Below are positions 14,378-23,188 of a DNA stretch of 32,228 nucleotides, piece after piece (position 1 is the first letter of the stretch; each line of letters opens with the position of its first letter). The notes under the pieces are model-generated. The model had not been told where the DNA came from. It ran no database searches and saw nothing but the letters and a program-made list of their open reading frames with translations. The DNA lies in assembly GCF_004000845.1 (NCBI RefSeq), contig NZ_BIMA01000083.1, positions 1-32,228 on the forward strand, read 5' to 3'. The stretch comes from Paenibacillus koleovorans NBRC 103111 (GTDB lineage: Bacteria > Bacillota > Bacilli > Paenibacillales > NBRC-103111). The position numbers and the translations under genes were made by a program.

Positions 14378-16942
14378 TTACAGCCTCACACTGGCCGGTC
14401 GGAGGGAAGTTCCATCCAGAACCGCTTCCGGATCGAATACACGAATGTCGCGCGACTCTCCGGGCAGCAGGTCGAAATATTCATCGCTCAGCCGGAGCCG
14501 GTCATCCAGCTGGAAGTGGACCGCATGGGCGAATGTTTCGGCACTCACTCGGAACCGCAGCTCTCCCTCTTCATGCCGGACTTCCGAGATCGACAGGTTA
14601 GCAGGTTCCTCTGGCAATTTCATCTCGATGAAGTCGCAGGTGCGCAGAATCGATGGCGTGACGTTGTGCCCTCCATAATCGGAATCCGTCGGTCTGACGA
14701 AGTATACGCCTCCCTGGCGGTCGTAAGCGCCGAGCTCGAAGCTGCCTGCCGTGCCGCGGCTGAACGGCGCCATCTCGAAGGCGATGAGTCGCGTATCTTT
14801 GACCGAGCCGTCGAACGAGACGTACCCAACTTCTAGCATGCCGCCCAGAGCGGCAGGAGTATCGTTAAGCCCACGAATAAAGGCCTGTCCGTTGTCCCCT
14901 TCTCGTACGATCCATTTCACCGGAGCCAATGCCCGTTTGACGCCGTAATAAGAGATTTTGCGGGTCAAATAGTAGTCCACGATCGTCCACCCGACCTCGC
15001 CCCAAGTATCGTTGTACATCCAGAACAAGCCGCCGGCGCATTCCTCGTTGTAGCGCATCGCTTCAAGCGAATAACCGAGCATCAAGCTCTGGCATAAGCC
15101 CGCATACAGCAAGTAGCTGCCGATATCGGCTTCCGCCGTTTGCCCGTAATGCTTGAGAATGCCGGCCGCTACCGTATCCTTCTCGAACGTGTTCGTGTGC
15201 AGCGCCCAATTCCGGCCGGTTCGCTCCAGCGGGGCGTCGCCGATGTAGCGGATGGTGCTGGATTTGCGGCAAGGTCCGACATAGCCGTATTCGGAGACGA
15301 ATTTGGATGTAACCTTGTCGTATTCCTCGGGGATGACACGGACGTTGATGTCCGGATTCATCATGCAGTCTTTCCAATGATGGCGGTCGCCCATCTCATT
15401 GCCGTTCGGATGCGCTCCACCGTACGGGGAGCTGTTCCAGTATGGGACGCCCGGGCAATTGCGCTTCACGATCCGCGGAGCGATCTCATTGTACACAATG
15501 GCGCCGCCGTAAAACTGCGATTGGCGAGTATTCACCCACCATTCGCCGAAGCCCCAATGGTTCTCGTTGTTGCCGCACCAGAGCACGATCGAAGGGTGAT
15601 TGCGCAGATGGATCGTCTGGTAGTCGAGCTCACGCTCCGCTTCACCTCTGAACCATTCCAGATCGTCGCGGTATTTGCCGCAGGAGAACATGAAGTCATG
15701 CCAGATCATAATGCCTTGCGCGTCGCATTGCTCATAGAAGGCATCCTGCTCATAGAGTCCGCCACCCCATATACGCAGCATGTTGAAGTTGGCTTCGCGG
15801 GCTTCACTGACGAGCCGCTCGATCTTCTCCTCCGCCACGCGGGCATAGATGGAGTCGGCCGGCACCCAGTTGCCGCCTTTGCAGAAGACGGGGACGCCGT
15901 TGACCTCGAGGGTGAATCGGCGTTCGTTCGCGCGGAGGCGATCCGTGTTCCACCGCACGGTGCGGATGCCGAATTTCACCGTCCGCTCCTCGAGCTGCCG
16001 CCCCTCAACCAACACGGAGACCATTGCGGTGTAGAGGGGCTGTTCGCCCATGCCGTTCGGCCACCACAGCTTCGGATCCGCAAGGTGCAGCGGGAGGATA
16101 TAATAGTTGAGGCCGGAGTTCAAATTAAACTCTTCCAAGGAATCGTGAATGACTTCCTTTCCATAGGCTACAACGACTCGGACGACGGCTTCCTGCTGGG
16201 CAAACGGGTTCGGGTTGCGCAGCTCGGCCTCCAGCTTCAGCTCCGCAGCGGCATGACCCGCTGCGATCGACCCGGTAGAGACGAAAACATCGGTGATGGA
16301 CGCCTCATATGTAAACTCCAACCAGGCGCTCTTCGTAATGCCGCAAGTTGCGACGCGCGGCCCCCAATCCCAGCCGTAAGCATACTGCGGCTTACGTACC
16401 ATTACGCGCCGCTCGTCGCCGCGTGTGCCGAGGTCACCGTTCAGCTTGATGCGAAACGAGCTCTCCTCCGTTTGATCGACATCCGCGGCCGTGTAATGCT
16501 CGAGCCCGGAGGTGACGCGGACGAGCACCATATTGTCGCCTTCTCGCAGCAGCGAACGTACCGATTGTATGAACGGATAGAAGGAGCTGCGGTGATGGCC
16601 GAGATGAGTCCCGTTCAGCCATACATCCGCCTCGGCGTCGAGCGATTCGAAGACGAGCTGGATGGACTGTGCGGCTAGCTGGCCCGCGTCGACGCGGAAG
16701 GAGCGTCGGAATCACCAGGAACGGCGCTCGATCCATTCCGAGGCGAAGCTCTGGTCGCCGACGAGCGGCTCCGGGATTAAGCCGGCTTCGAGCAGCGGCA
16801 TATGCACATCGACCGGCAGCGCGCAGTGGAGCCAGTTTTCCATTTTGGCGGACACAGCCGAGGCGCCGGATACGCCGCAGGATACATTTTCCCAAGTCAA
16901 TTGCCAATCCGCATTCAAGTCAAGACGCACATTACTGGTCAA
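14378..16942 (-). pseudogene. GH2 beta-mannosidase interrupted by one in-frame TGA
   Basis: A continuous 855-codon frame except for TGA at codon 77 (plus-strand 16714-16712). The first 76 codons give a normal GH2 start (VRLDLNADWQLTWENV). After the TGA the frame resumes with FRRSFRV and EADVWLNGTHLGHHRSSFYP. Catalytic residues are intact: acid/base E460 in LWCGNNENHWG and nucleophile E551 in FVSEYGYVG, as in beta-mannosidases. In homologues this spot reads W-W/V-F/Y-R-R, so TGG to TGA is the likely change. The start is TTG at 16942 with GGAAAGGATG upstream; no ATG start fits. The enzyme would cut beta-mannosides in the cytoplasm (no signal peptide). Sequencing error, recent loss or read-through are the options. 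Confidence 0.88.
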
Positions 16943-16978
16943 TTTGTTTCATCCTTTCCCAATCATTCCTATGCTGTA

Positions 16979-17006
16979 TTGATACAAAGTGAATATGTCT
17001 TATACT
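16979..17006 (+). promoter_or_regulatory. promoter of AraC-2
   Basis: TTGATA at 16979-16984 and TATACT at 17001-17006 have a 16-base spacer. They lie in the divergent region between the beta-mannosidase and AraC-2. Confidence 0.5.
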
Positions 17007-17084
17007 GAGTGTAGAAGATAGAAGGGAACAAATCGTATTGCGTATTGACCACTTTATATGCTGGATTGATTAGGAGGCATGCGG

Positions 17085-18098
17085 ATGCTGAGGCTTCAGG
17101 CGAACGATCTGATCGATCCCCGATTGGAAGCGAACTATCATTATCACAAAAAGCTGAAATATTGGACGATTGAGCATACCCATGACTTTTATGAGCTGTT
17201 TCTCATTGCCGAAGGGCAGGTGCTGCATCTGGTGAATGGAACGAAGCAGCTGCTCTCGGCCGGTGCGCTGGTCTTCTTGCGGCCCGGTGACGTGCATAGC
17301 TTCGAGAAGCTTGAAGGCTTCGATGTGGAAATGCTCAATATCAACTATCGGGTGTCGATCGTGGATGCGCTGTTCGGTTATTTAGGGCATGGCGCTTTCC
17401 CGGCCGGCCTTCTCGCTGATGAGCTTCCTTGGTGCACTTCGCTGGATGCTAGCCGAACCGCTTCTACGAAAAAGCAGTATGAGCATGTGATGACGATTCA
17501 ACCGGATGCGCTGGAGGAACGGAGGGGTGTCGACCGTTCGTTATTGGCGGAATGGCTTATTCGTTATTTCGGGGCGGCGAATCGCGAAGAAGGAGGAGGC
17601 AGTCCGGACTGGCTCTTCCGGCTGTGTGAGGAGATGAAGTCCGAGCATCGATTCCTTGGAGGCTTGGACGAGCTATACGCTAGAGCCCCCGTAGGGCAAG
17701 AGCATCTGTGCCGCGTTATGCGTCGACAGCTTGGCGTCTCGCCTACCGAATGGATCAACGAGCTGAAGCTGAGCTACGCCGCCAACCTGCTTCGCAGCCG
17801 GGACGACTCGGTCAGCACGATCGCACTGGAGGCCGGCTTCAACAATTTGAGCCACTTCCATGCTTTGTTTCGCATCCGGTTTTCGCTGTCCCCGGGAGCC
17901 TATCGCAAGCAAAGCAGCCAGCCGCTCTGGAGCCGCTTGAAGCAGTCGAGAGGGAATGCCGAGGCGGGCAGTAGCGACGATGTCCGTTTTGACAGGGGTG
18001 ATGTCGGAAGTGCAAGTAGTGAGGCGGTTTTTACCCATTGTACAATAAGGGCGATGCAAGCAAACGATCCTATTTCGCATCCGAAGGAGTTTTTGTGA
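17085..18098 (+). CDS. AraC-family transcriptional regulator (AraC-2) with read-through tail
   Basis: A 337-residue regulator. The cupin (EHTHDFYELFLIAEGQVLH, LRPGDVHSF) covers about 25-110 and the double helix-turn-helix about 190-285 (VMRRQLGVSPTEWINELKL; IALEAGFNNLSHFHALFRI), ending LSPGAYRKQ. The family normally stops soon after that motif. Here the frame continues about 55 residues, and the last 42 or so are translated from repeat copy 2 (operator, promoter and ribosome binding site of the next gene). The native stop therefore appears lost at a junction. ATG 17085 suits AGGAGG at 17072-17077 better than ATG 17079. Stop TGA and the next ATG are separated by one base. It is divergent from the beta-mannosidase, which it probably controls. 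Confidence 0.88.
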   Translation: MLRLQANDLIDPRLEANYHYHKKLKYWTIEHTHDFYELFLIAEGQVLHLVNGTKQLLSAGALVFLRPGDVHSFEKLEGFDVEMLNINYRVSIVDALFGYLGHGAFPAGLLADELPWCTSLDASRTASTKKQYEHVMTIQPDALEERRGVDRSLLAEWLIRYFGAANREEGGGSPDWLFRLCEEMKSEHRFLGGLDELYARAPVGQEHLCRVMRRQLGVSPTEWINELKLSYAANLLRSRDDSVSTIALEAGFNNLSHFHALFRIRFSLSPGAYRKQSSQPLWSRLKQSRGNAEAGSSDDVRFDRGDVGSASSEAVFTHCTIRAMQANDPISHPKEFL

Positions 18099-18101
18099 GA
18101 T
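17972..18101 (+). repeat. 130-bp direct repeat, copy 2 (regulatory region of the GH99-like gene)
   Basis: Counterpart of 14191-14319. It carries GATGTCCG at 17979-17986 and GATGTCGG at 18000-18007 (again 21 bp apart), TACAAT as a -10-like box, and GAAGGAG just before the ATG at 18100. It overlaps the last 42 or so codons of AraC-2. Confidence 0.9.
17979..18007 (+). promoter_or_regulatory. paired GATGTCSG boxes, candidate AraC operator (copy 2)
   Basis: Same 21-bp direct-repeat pair as in copy 1, with one substitution in the first box. It is about 95-120 bases upstream of the GH99-like start and inside the 3' end of the AraC-2 frame. Confidence 0.5.
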
Positions 18102-19230
18102 GGCCCGATATGAAGCCGCCGCCTATTATTTTCCGAACTACCATGTGGATGCCAGAAACGAGCAATGGCATGGGAAAGGCTGGACCGAATGGGAGCTCGT
18201 GAAGCGCGCGGAGCCACGGTTCCCCGGCCACCAGCAGCCAAAGGTGCCGCTGTGGGGTTATGAGGATGAAGCCGACCCCGCCGCTATGGCGCGTAAGATC
18301 GATGCTGCCGCCGATCATGGCTTGACGTCCTTCATCTTCGATTGGTACTGGTACGAAGACGGTCCTTATTTGCAGCGCGCGCTTGACGAAGGGTTCCTGC
18401 ATGCGCCGAATAACGATCGGCTGAAGTTCGCGCTCATGTGGGCCAATCACGATTGGGTGGACATTCATCCCGCCCCGCGCAGCCGCCCCTACAACGTGCA
18501 AGCGAAAGGAACCTTCAGCGAGCAGGCTTTTATCCAGGCAACCGATCATATGATTCGGCATTATTTTTCCCATCCGTCCTATTGGCGGGTAAACGGCGGG
18601 TTGTACGTTTCGTTCTATCAAGTGCAAGGGCTGCTGGAAGGGTTCGGCGGGGTAGAGGAGACGGCGCGCATCCTGAATGAATTCCGCGAACGGGTGAGAG
18701 CGGCCGGTCTAGGCGAGCTTCATCTGAATATCGTCGTGTGGGCGCTCCAAATCCTGCCGACGGAGCAAATGCCGGGCGATATCCATGATTTCCTCGAGCG
18801 GCTGGGGGCCGACAGCATCACGTCTTATGTATGGGTGCATCATCAGTTGCTGAATCAGTTCCCGGTAACGGACTATGCGGACGTGCGCGCCCGATCGGAG
18901 CAAGATTACGAGACTTTCACTTCGGAGTACAAGCTTCCGTATTTTCCCAATGTAACGATGGGCTGGGATGCGAGTCCGCGAACCGTGCAATCGGACGGCT
19001 ACGAGAACCTGGGCTATCCCCACATGGCTACGCTGGGCAACAACACGCCGGAGCAATTCAAGCTGGCGGTGGAAGGTATTACTTCGTTCCTCGACCGCAG
19101 CCCGGTGACACCTAAAATTTTTACGATCAACGCTTGGAACGAATGGACGGAAGGCAGCTATTTGGAACCGGATATTATTAACGGCATGAAATACTTGGAA
19201 GCCATTCGCGATGTTCTCGCCGGCAAATAA
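18100..19230 (+). CDS. GH99/WbsX-like glycoside-active protein (cytoplasmic)
   Basis: A 376-residue protein of the WbsX/GH99-like TIM-barrel family. The N-terminus has the family signature AYYFPNYHV with WHGKGWTEWELV, then PRFPGHQQPK, ITSF-type strand LTSFIFDWYWY, KFALMWANHDW, and near the end the conserved INAWNEWTEGSYLEPD. GH99 members are endo-alpha-mannosidases or endomannanases; WbsX members occur in polysaccharide loci. No signal peptide is visible, so it acts in the cytoplasm, probably on imported mannose-rich fragments (inferred). GAAGGAG lies 10 bases upstream. Its end overlaps the MFS gene by 20 bases. It is expressed from repeat copy 2. Confidence 0.85.
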   Translation: MARYEAAAYYFPNYHVDARNEQWHGKGWTEWELVKRAEPRFPGHQQPKVPLWGYEDEADPAAMARKIDAAADHGLTSFIFDWYWYEDGPYLQRALDEGFLHAPNNDRLKFALMWANHDWVDIHPAPRSRPYNVQAKGTFSEQAFIQATDHMIRHYFSHPSYWRVNGGLYVSFYQVQGLLEGFGGVEETARILNEFRERVRAAGLGELHLNIVVWALQILPTEQMPGDIHDFLERLGADSITSYVWVHHQLLNQFPVTDYADVRARSEQDYETFTSEYKLPYFPNVTMGWDASPRTVQSDGYENLGYPHMATLGNNTPEQFKLAVEGITSFLDRSPVTPKIFTINAWNEWTEGSYLEPDIINGMKYLEAIRDVLAGK

Positions 19231-20422
19231 ACCGTTCGTTCCCGCACTTGCCAAGAATGCCAAACTGTCGCTGCTCGTGCACGGGATTTTCCAGTTAGGG
19301 TCTTCGTTATCCGGCGTGTTCCTAAGCCTCTATCTATGGCGGCTCACTGAGAGCTTCCGGATCAGCTGCATGTATCAAATTGTCTTTTTCGCCATGGCTC
19401 CATTCGGCTTCGCCCTCGGGGGCATGTTGGCCAAGAAGTACGGGGTGCTTAGCGTTTATCGGATGGGAATCGGCGGGACCGTGCTCTTTTTCCTGGCTGT
19501 TATTCTTGCGCAAGAGCGCATGCTGGACTATGTGTACGGTTTCGCATGGTTTCAAGCGGTGGCGCAATCGTTCTATTTGACCGGCTATTTGACGTTGATG
19601 TTCGATGTGTCCGATGATTCGAATCGAGTTCGATACCTTTCGTTGAATTATATGACCATCACGTCAGTGAATTTGGTCGGACCTGCGGCTGCAGGTTGGA
19701 TCATTACGGAGATCGGCGGGCTGGAGGGCTACCGGATGATCTTCCTGTTAGGATTTGCTTTGTTCACCGTCGCTGCGGGTCTTAGCTTCTTGTTCAAGCT
19801 TCGTCCGAATCGGAGGAAAACGTTTTATGCAGGCCATATGGCAGCTGTGATCCGCAAAAACCGTCCTTTTGCCAAAAGCCTATGGTCGTTCTTCATCTTC
19901 AGCCTGCTCGCAGGCATTATGATGTTCCTGCCCCAGCTGCTCTTGTATGCCGTATTAGGTCAAGAGGATTTGGTCGGTTACTACACGATGGGTTTCGCGC
20001 TTGTAGGCGTGCTGAGCAGTCTAACCATGTCGCGATATGGCAACTCGGTCTCCATGCGGACGTATATTTTGGCTGGGAGCTTCATTTTCCTGCTGGGCGC
20101 TTCGTTGTTGTTCGGCGGTTTGTCCAACTGGAGCGTGCTTGTGTTCTTATGCTGCTATACGGTTGGCAACGCGCTTCAAGGCAGTGCGCTGAATGCCCAT
20201 TATTACAAGCTAATCAACGGTTTGCCTCTCCGGGGGGAGCTGCGTATCGAAGCGATCGTAGCCCGGGAGCCATTGGTAAATTTAGGACGGATCGTCGCCA
20301 TTGGGGCGATGCTCGTTTTTGCCGAAGACATGCATGCTCGGTTGTTTCCGCTCGTGCTCGTCTTGGTGTCCGCCATGCAGTTCGCTTCCGTCTGGTTCGT
20401 GAAGAGCTCGAAGGCCGAGTAG
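19211..20422 (+). CDS. MFS transporter
   Basis: A 403-residue polytopic membrane protein with about 12 hydrophobic segments (first: LLVHGIFQLGSSLSGVFLSL; others near 45-65, 75-95, 100-125, 145-168, 172-195, 220-245, 255-280, 285-305, 310-335, 350-370 and 375-395). A polar central loop (FKLRPNRRKTFYAGHMA) divides two six-helix halves, as in the major facilitator superfamily. The start overlaps the GH99-like gene by 20 bases, so translation is coupled; the ribosome binding site is weak. It is the only importer-like protein in the glycan locus, which lacks the usual ABC sugar importer, so it may carry sugar or oligosaccharide. Export is equally possible from sequence alone. Confidence 0.8.
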   Translation: MFSPANKPFVPALAKNAKLSLLVHGIFQLGSSLSGVFLSLYLWRLTESFRISCMYQIVFFAMAPFGFALGGMLAKKYGVLSVYRMGIGGTVLFFLAVILAQERMLDYVYGFAWFQAVAQSFYLTGYLTLMFDVSDDSNRVRYLSLNYMTITSVNLVGPAAAGWIITEIGGLEGYRMIFLLGFALFTVAAGLSFLFKLRPNRRKTFYAGHMAAVIRKNRPFAKSLWSFFIFSLLAGIMMFLPQLLLYAVLGQEDLVGYYTMGFALVGVLSSLTMSRYGNSVSMRTYILAGSFIFLLGASLLFGGLSNWSVLVFLCCYTVGNALQGSALNAHYYKLINGLPLRGELRIEAIVAREPLVNLGRIVAIGAMLVFAEDMHARLFPLVLVLVSAMQFASVWFVKSSKAE

Positions 20423-20548
20423 CAAAATCATCGTTTTATACCACTTTTTCCGTTAAAATATCCCACGATTCTCTCGAGGCCATCCGCTATGCTAGGGAAT
20501 GTAGACCAGCATTCGATCACAAGATGTGTCCTATGGGAGGGTTATGGA

Positions 20549-21937
20549 ATGGAATTCAATAAAGATTTGAAAGTGTTGGACGAGTACGATGTTGTTGTAT
20601 GCGGCGGAGGTCCTTCCGGCATACCGGCGGCTCTGGCGGCGGCTCGGGCGGGACTCAGGGTGCTGTTGATAGAAGCGACCGGGCAGCTGGGCGGCGTGGG
20701 CACATCGGCTGGCGTTAGCCACTTGCTAGGCGCGAGAACGCAAGACCAATCCCGTCAAGTGTGCGTAGCCGGCATTTTCACCGAGATTACGGAAGAGCTT
20801 GCTAGACGCGGCGGCGCCATCCATCCGCTCTCGATCAAACATGAGAAATATTCGCCTCACGGCTGGTCGGCCGGATTGGCGGAAGGAGTTCCGTTCGATC
20901 CGGTGCAGATGACCTTGCTGCTCGACGAGAAGATGCTGGATGCCGGAGTCGACATTCTGTATTTCACCCAGTTCGTGGACGTAGTTGTGAAGGATGAGCG
21001 GATCACCCATGTGGTCGCATTTAATAAAAGCGGTTTATTCTCGGTGCCTGTAAAAGCCGTCATTGATGCGACCGGCGACGGCGATGTAGCGGCGCGCAGC
21101 GGCTGTACGATGGTCAAGGGCCGGGAGGAAGACGGTCTGATGACGCCCGCAAGCTTGATCTTCCATGTGGAGAACGTGGATCAAGACGCTACCCGGGAAT
21201 ACATCGAGAAGCATGAATCCAACCGTTTCAGGGAAATCATTCTCGAGCTGCGGGAAAAAGGCGAGTGGACGTTCCCTTACGAAATCATGATCAGCGTCCA
21301 GCTGCATGAAGTGGGTACGATGATGATCAATACGACGCGGATCTGCGATGTGGACGGGACGGACGGCCGCTCGATCAGCAAGGGCATGATGCAAGGTCGC
21401 CGCGAGGTGAACCATCTGTTCAATTTGCTGCGGACATATTTCCCTGGCTTCGAAAACTGTAAAATTCGTTCGGTCGCACCTGTCCTCGGCATCCGCGAGA
21501 CGCGAAGAATTGTAGGCGACTATGTCATGACCGTGGCGGATGTGGCGACGGGCAATCAGTTCCCGGATACGATCGGGTTCAGCGGCTACGGCTGGGACTT
21601 GCCGGATCCGAAACGCCCGAGCTATCAGCCGATGTACGAGGATCAGAAGACGGAGCGCAAGCTATACACTCCGATTCCGTATCGGGTGCTCGTGCCGAAT
21701 CCGATCCGCAACGTCATCTGTCCCGGCCGCGCGATCAGCGTCGAGCGGCATGTGCTCGGGCCGCTGCGGGAGCAAGGACCGTGTTATGCGATGGGCCAAG
21801 CTGCAGGTGTTGCTGCCAGCATGGTCATCCGCGACAACGGCGCGTTCCAAACCGTCGACACGGATGAATTGCGAGCGGAGCTGCGCAGACTCGGCGCCAA
21901 GGTAGATTGGGAGCCCCAGCCGGTAGCGGCCAACTAA
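20549..21937 (+). CDS. FAD-dependent oxidoreductase (FAD_oxidored family)
   Basis: A 462-residue flavoprotein. The N-terminal dinucleotide-binding motif is VVVCGGGPSGIPAALAAARAG followed by LLIEA, then GGVGTSAGVSHLLG. The second FAD-contacting strand is VIDATGDGDVAARSGC, and the C-terminal FAD loop is GPCYAMGQAAGVAASM. The family covers FAD enzymes often found in carbohydrate-use loci, with few tested functions. ATG at 20549 is preferred over an upstream ATG because GGGAGG at 20535-20540 precedes it at good spacing. No signal peptide is visible. It forms an operon with the SGNH gene 22 bases downstream. A role in oxidising a sugar or aglycone is inferred. Confidence 0.88.
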   Translation: MEFNKDLKVLDEYDVVVCGGGPSGIPAALAAARAGLRVLLIEATGQLGGVGTSAGVSHLLGARTQDQSRQVCVAGIFTEITEELARRGGAIHPLSIKHEKYSPHGWSAGLAEGVPFDPVQMTLLLDEKMLDAGVDILYFTQFVDVVVKDERITHVVAFNKSGLFSVPVKAVIDATGDGDVAARSGCTMVKGREEDGLMTPASLIFHVENVDQDATREYIEKHESNRFREIILELREKGEWTFPYEIMISVQLHEVGTMMINTTRICDVDGTDGRSISKGMMQGRREVNHLFNLLRTYFPGFENCKIRSVAPVLGIRETRRIVGDYVMTVADVATGNQFPDTIGFSGYGWDLPDPKRPSYQPMYEDQKTERKLYTPIPYRVLVPNPIRNVICPGRAISVERHVLGPLREQGPCYAMGQAAGVAASMVIRDNGAFQTVDTDELRAELRRLGAKVDWEPQPVAAN

Positions 21938-21959
21938 ATTTATTTAGGGAGCGATAAGG

Positions 21960-22958
21960 ATGATGAAATCGATCCCTTTGCAGGAATCGTATATTCAAGG
22001 GGCCATCTCCGTCCGTCGGACGGAAGAGGGCCTCCAGCCTTATAGAGCGCCTTATGAGCAGATCGAGCTATTCCCCTCGAACGGGATTGGCGGTCGGGCT
22101 CGCGAGGCATCGGGCGTGAGAATTGCATTCGTGTCGGATTCGACGATGGTGCGCGTACGATTTGTGCCTTTGGAAGGTCCAGGGCCAATCAGCTGTGTAT
22201 GCCGAAACACCGGGTACTCCGTTACCCTGTCACTGGAGGAAGGTGAGACGGAGGCGCTATTCGACCGTTTGCCCACCGGGCGAAAGCTGGTCGAAGTGTA
22301 TGTCCCGCACAACCGTGCGTTTGTGTGGACGGCGTTGGAGCTGGAGGAAGGCGCGGAGGCGGAGCCCTACGAGGACAAACGCCCTCGTTGGCTGGCTTAC
22401 GGCAGCTCGATTACGCAAGGCTGCTCGTCGAAGGTAACGCCGGGCCCGCTGGAAACATGGCCTGTCGTCGCTGCCGGATTGCTCGATTACAGGCTGACGA
22501 ACTTGGGGTTCGGCGGCAGCTGTCATATGGAGCCGATGGTGGCGCGAATGATGCGCGACGAACCGGCCGATCTGATCAGCCTCTGCCTCGGAATCAACAT
22601 CTATGGCGGTCAAACGTTGAACGGCCATACCTTCCGCACGAGTGCGATCGGGTTCATCCAACTGCTGCGCGAGCGGCATCGGTCGATTCCGATTGTCGTG
22701 ATTTCGCCGATTTATTGTGCAAGCCGGGAGGAGACGCCGAACGGTGTTGGACTTAGTCTCCAGTCGATGCGGTCCGTCTTGTCGGAAGTCGTAGAGCTGC
22801 TTCGCAAACACGGCGACGAACGGTTGCATTATGTACCTGGGCTGGAGCTGCTTGGGGCGGACGCTGCGGCGCTGATGCCCGATGAGCTGCACCCGAATGC
22901 GGAAGGGTATCGTTTGATGGCGGAGAGGTTTAGCGGTATTGTGAAGAAGTGGCTTTAA
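21960..22958 (+). CDS. SGNH/GDSL-family esterase with N-terminal beta-sandwich
   Basis: A 332-residue hydrolase. Block I is YGSSITQG with nucleophile S150 (the usual D of GDS is S). Block II Gly is in NLGFGGSCHME and block III in LCLGINIYGG. The catalytic Asp/His are in DELHPNAEGY near residue 312. The first 130 residues form a beta-rich domain typical of the two-domain carbohydrate esterases of this kind. No signal peptide is visible, so it would deacylate imported oligosaccharides in the cytoplasm (inferred). GGGAG lies upstream of the ATG at 21960. A strong terminator follows. With the AXE-like esterase destroyed, it may be the only working deacetylase here. Confidence 0.88.
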   Translation: MMKSIPLQESYIQGAISVRRTEEGLQPYRAPYEQIELFPSNGIGGRAREASGVRIAFVSDSTMVRVRFVPLEGPGPISCVCRNTGYSVTLSLEEGETEALFDRLPTGRKLVEVYVPHNRAFVWTALELEEGAEAEPYEDKRPRWLAYGSSITQGCSSKVTPGPLETWPVVAAGLLDYRLTNLGFGGSCHMEPMVARMMRDEPADLISLCLGINIYGGQTLNGHTFRTSAIGFIQLLRERHRSIPIVVISPIYCASREETPNGVGLSLQSMRSVLSEVVELLRKHGDERLHYVPGLELLGADAAALMPDELHPNAEGYRLMAERFSGIVKKWL

Positions 22959-22974
22959 GCTGCACGGTTTGTAC

Positions 22975-23022
22975 AGCTCGGTTGCTTTGACCTGTTGAGG
23001 GTCGTGGCGGTCGAGCTTTTTT
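22975..23022 (+). terminator. strong Rho-independent terminator after the SGNH gene
   Basis: The arm 22975-22992 pairs with 22999-23016 at nearly every position (several G-U pairs) around the loop TGTTGA, starting AGCTCG and ending CGAGCT. A run of seven Ts follows. It ends the FAD/SGNH operon. Confidence 0.85.
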
Positions 23023-23151
23023 GTTGCATAGGAGCCTATAGAGCTAGAGGTCGAATTGGTGAATTCCTTGATATTTTTTGATTAACAAACTGCACAATAT
23101 TTCATAAGAAACGCCACATGGCGGAGTGGAAGAAGACTTAAAATAGATACA

Positions 23152-23163
23152 GTAAGCGCTTAC
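23152..23163. promoter_or_regulatory. perfect palindromic cre-like box before the secreted enzyme
   Basis: GTAAGCGCTTAC is a perfect 12-bp palindrome matching the centre of the CcpA cre consensus, 66 bases before the gene start. The upstream 23023-23151 is AT-rich, contains promoter-like but not convincing boxes (TAAAAT at 23140-23145), and no gene. Confidence 0.6.
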
Positions 23164-23188
23164 ATCATCACCTGCGCGAGGAGGTCAG

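Noticed and set aside
15140-16678. Long plus-strand open frame (about 512 codons) opposite the beta-mannosidase
   Set aside because: The other strand encodes a clear GH2 enzyme with both catalytic motifs; the antisense frame has no recognisable domain and reflects high GC codon bias.
16712-16714. TGA as selenocysteine codon in the beta-mannosidase
   Set aside because: The position is not a catalytic Cys/Sec site in GH2, and no selenoprotein-type stem-loop is evident; nonsense mutation or error is simpler.
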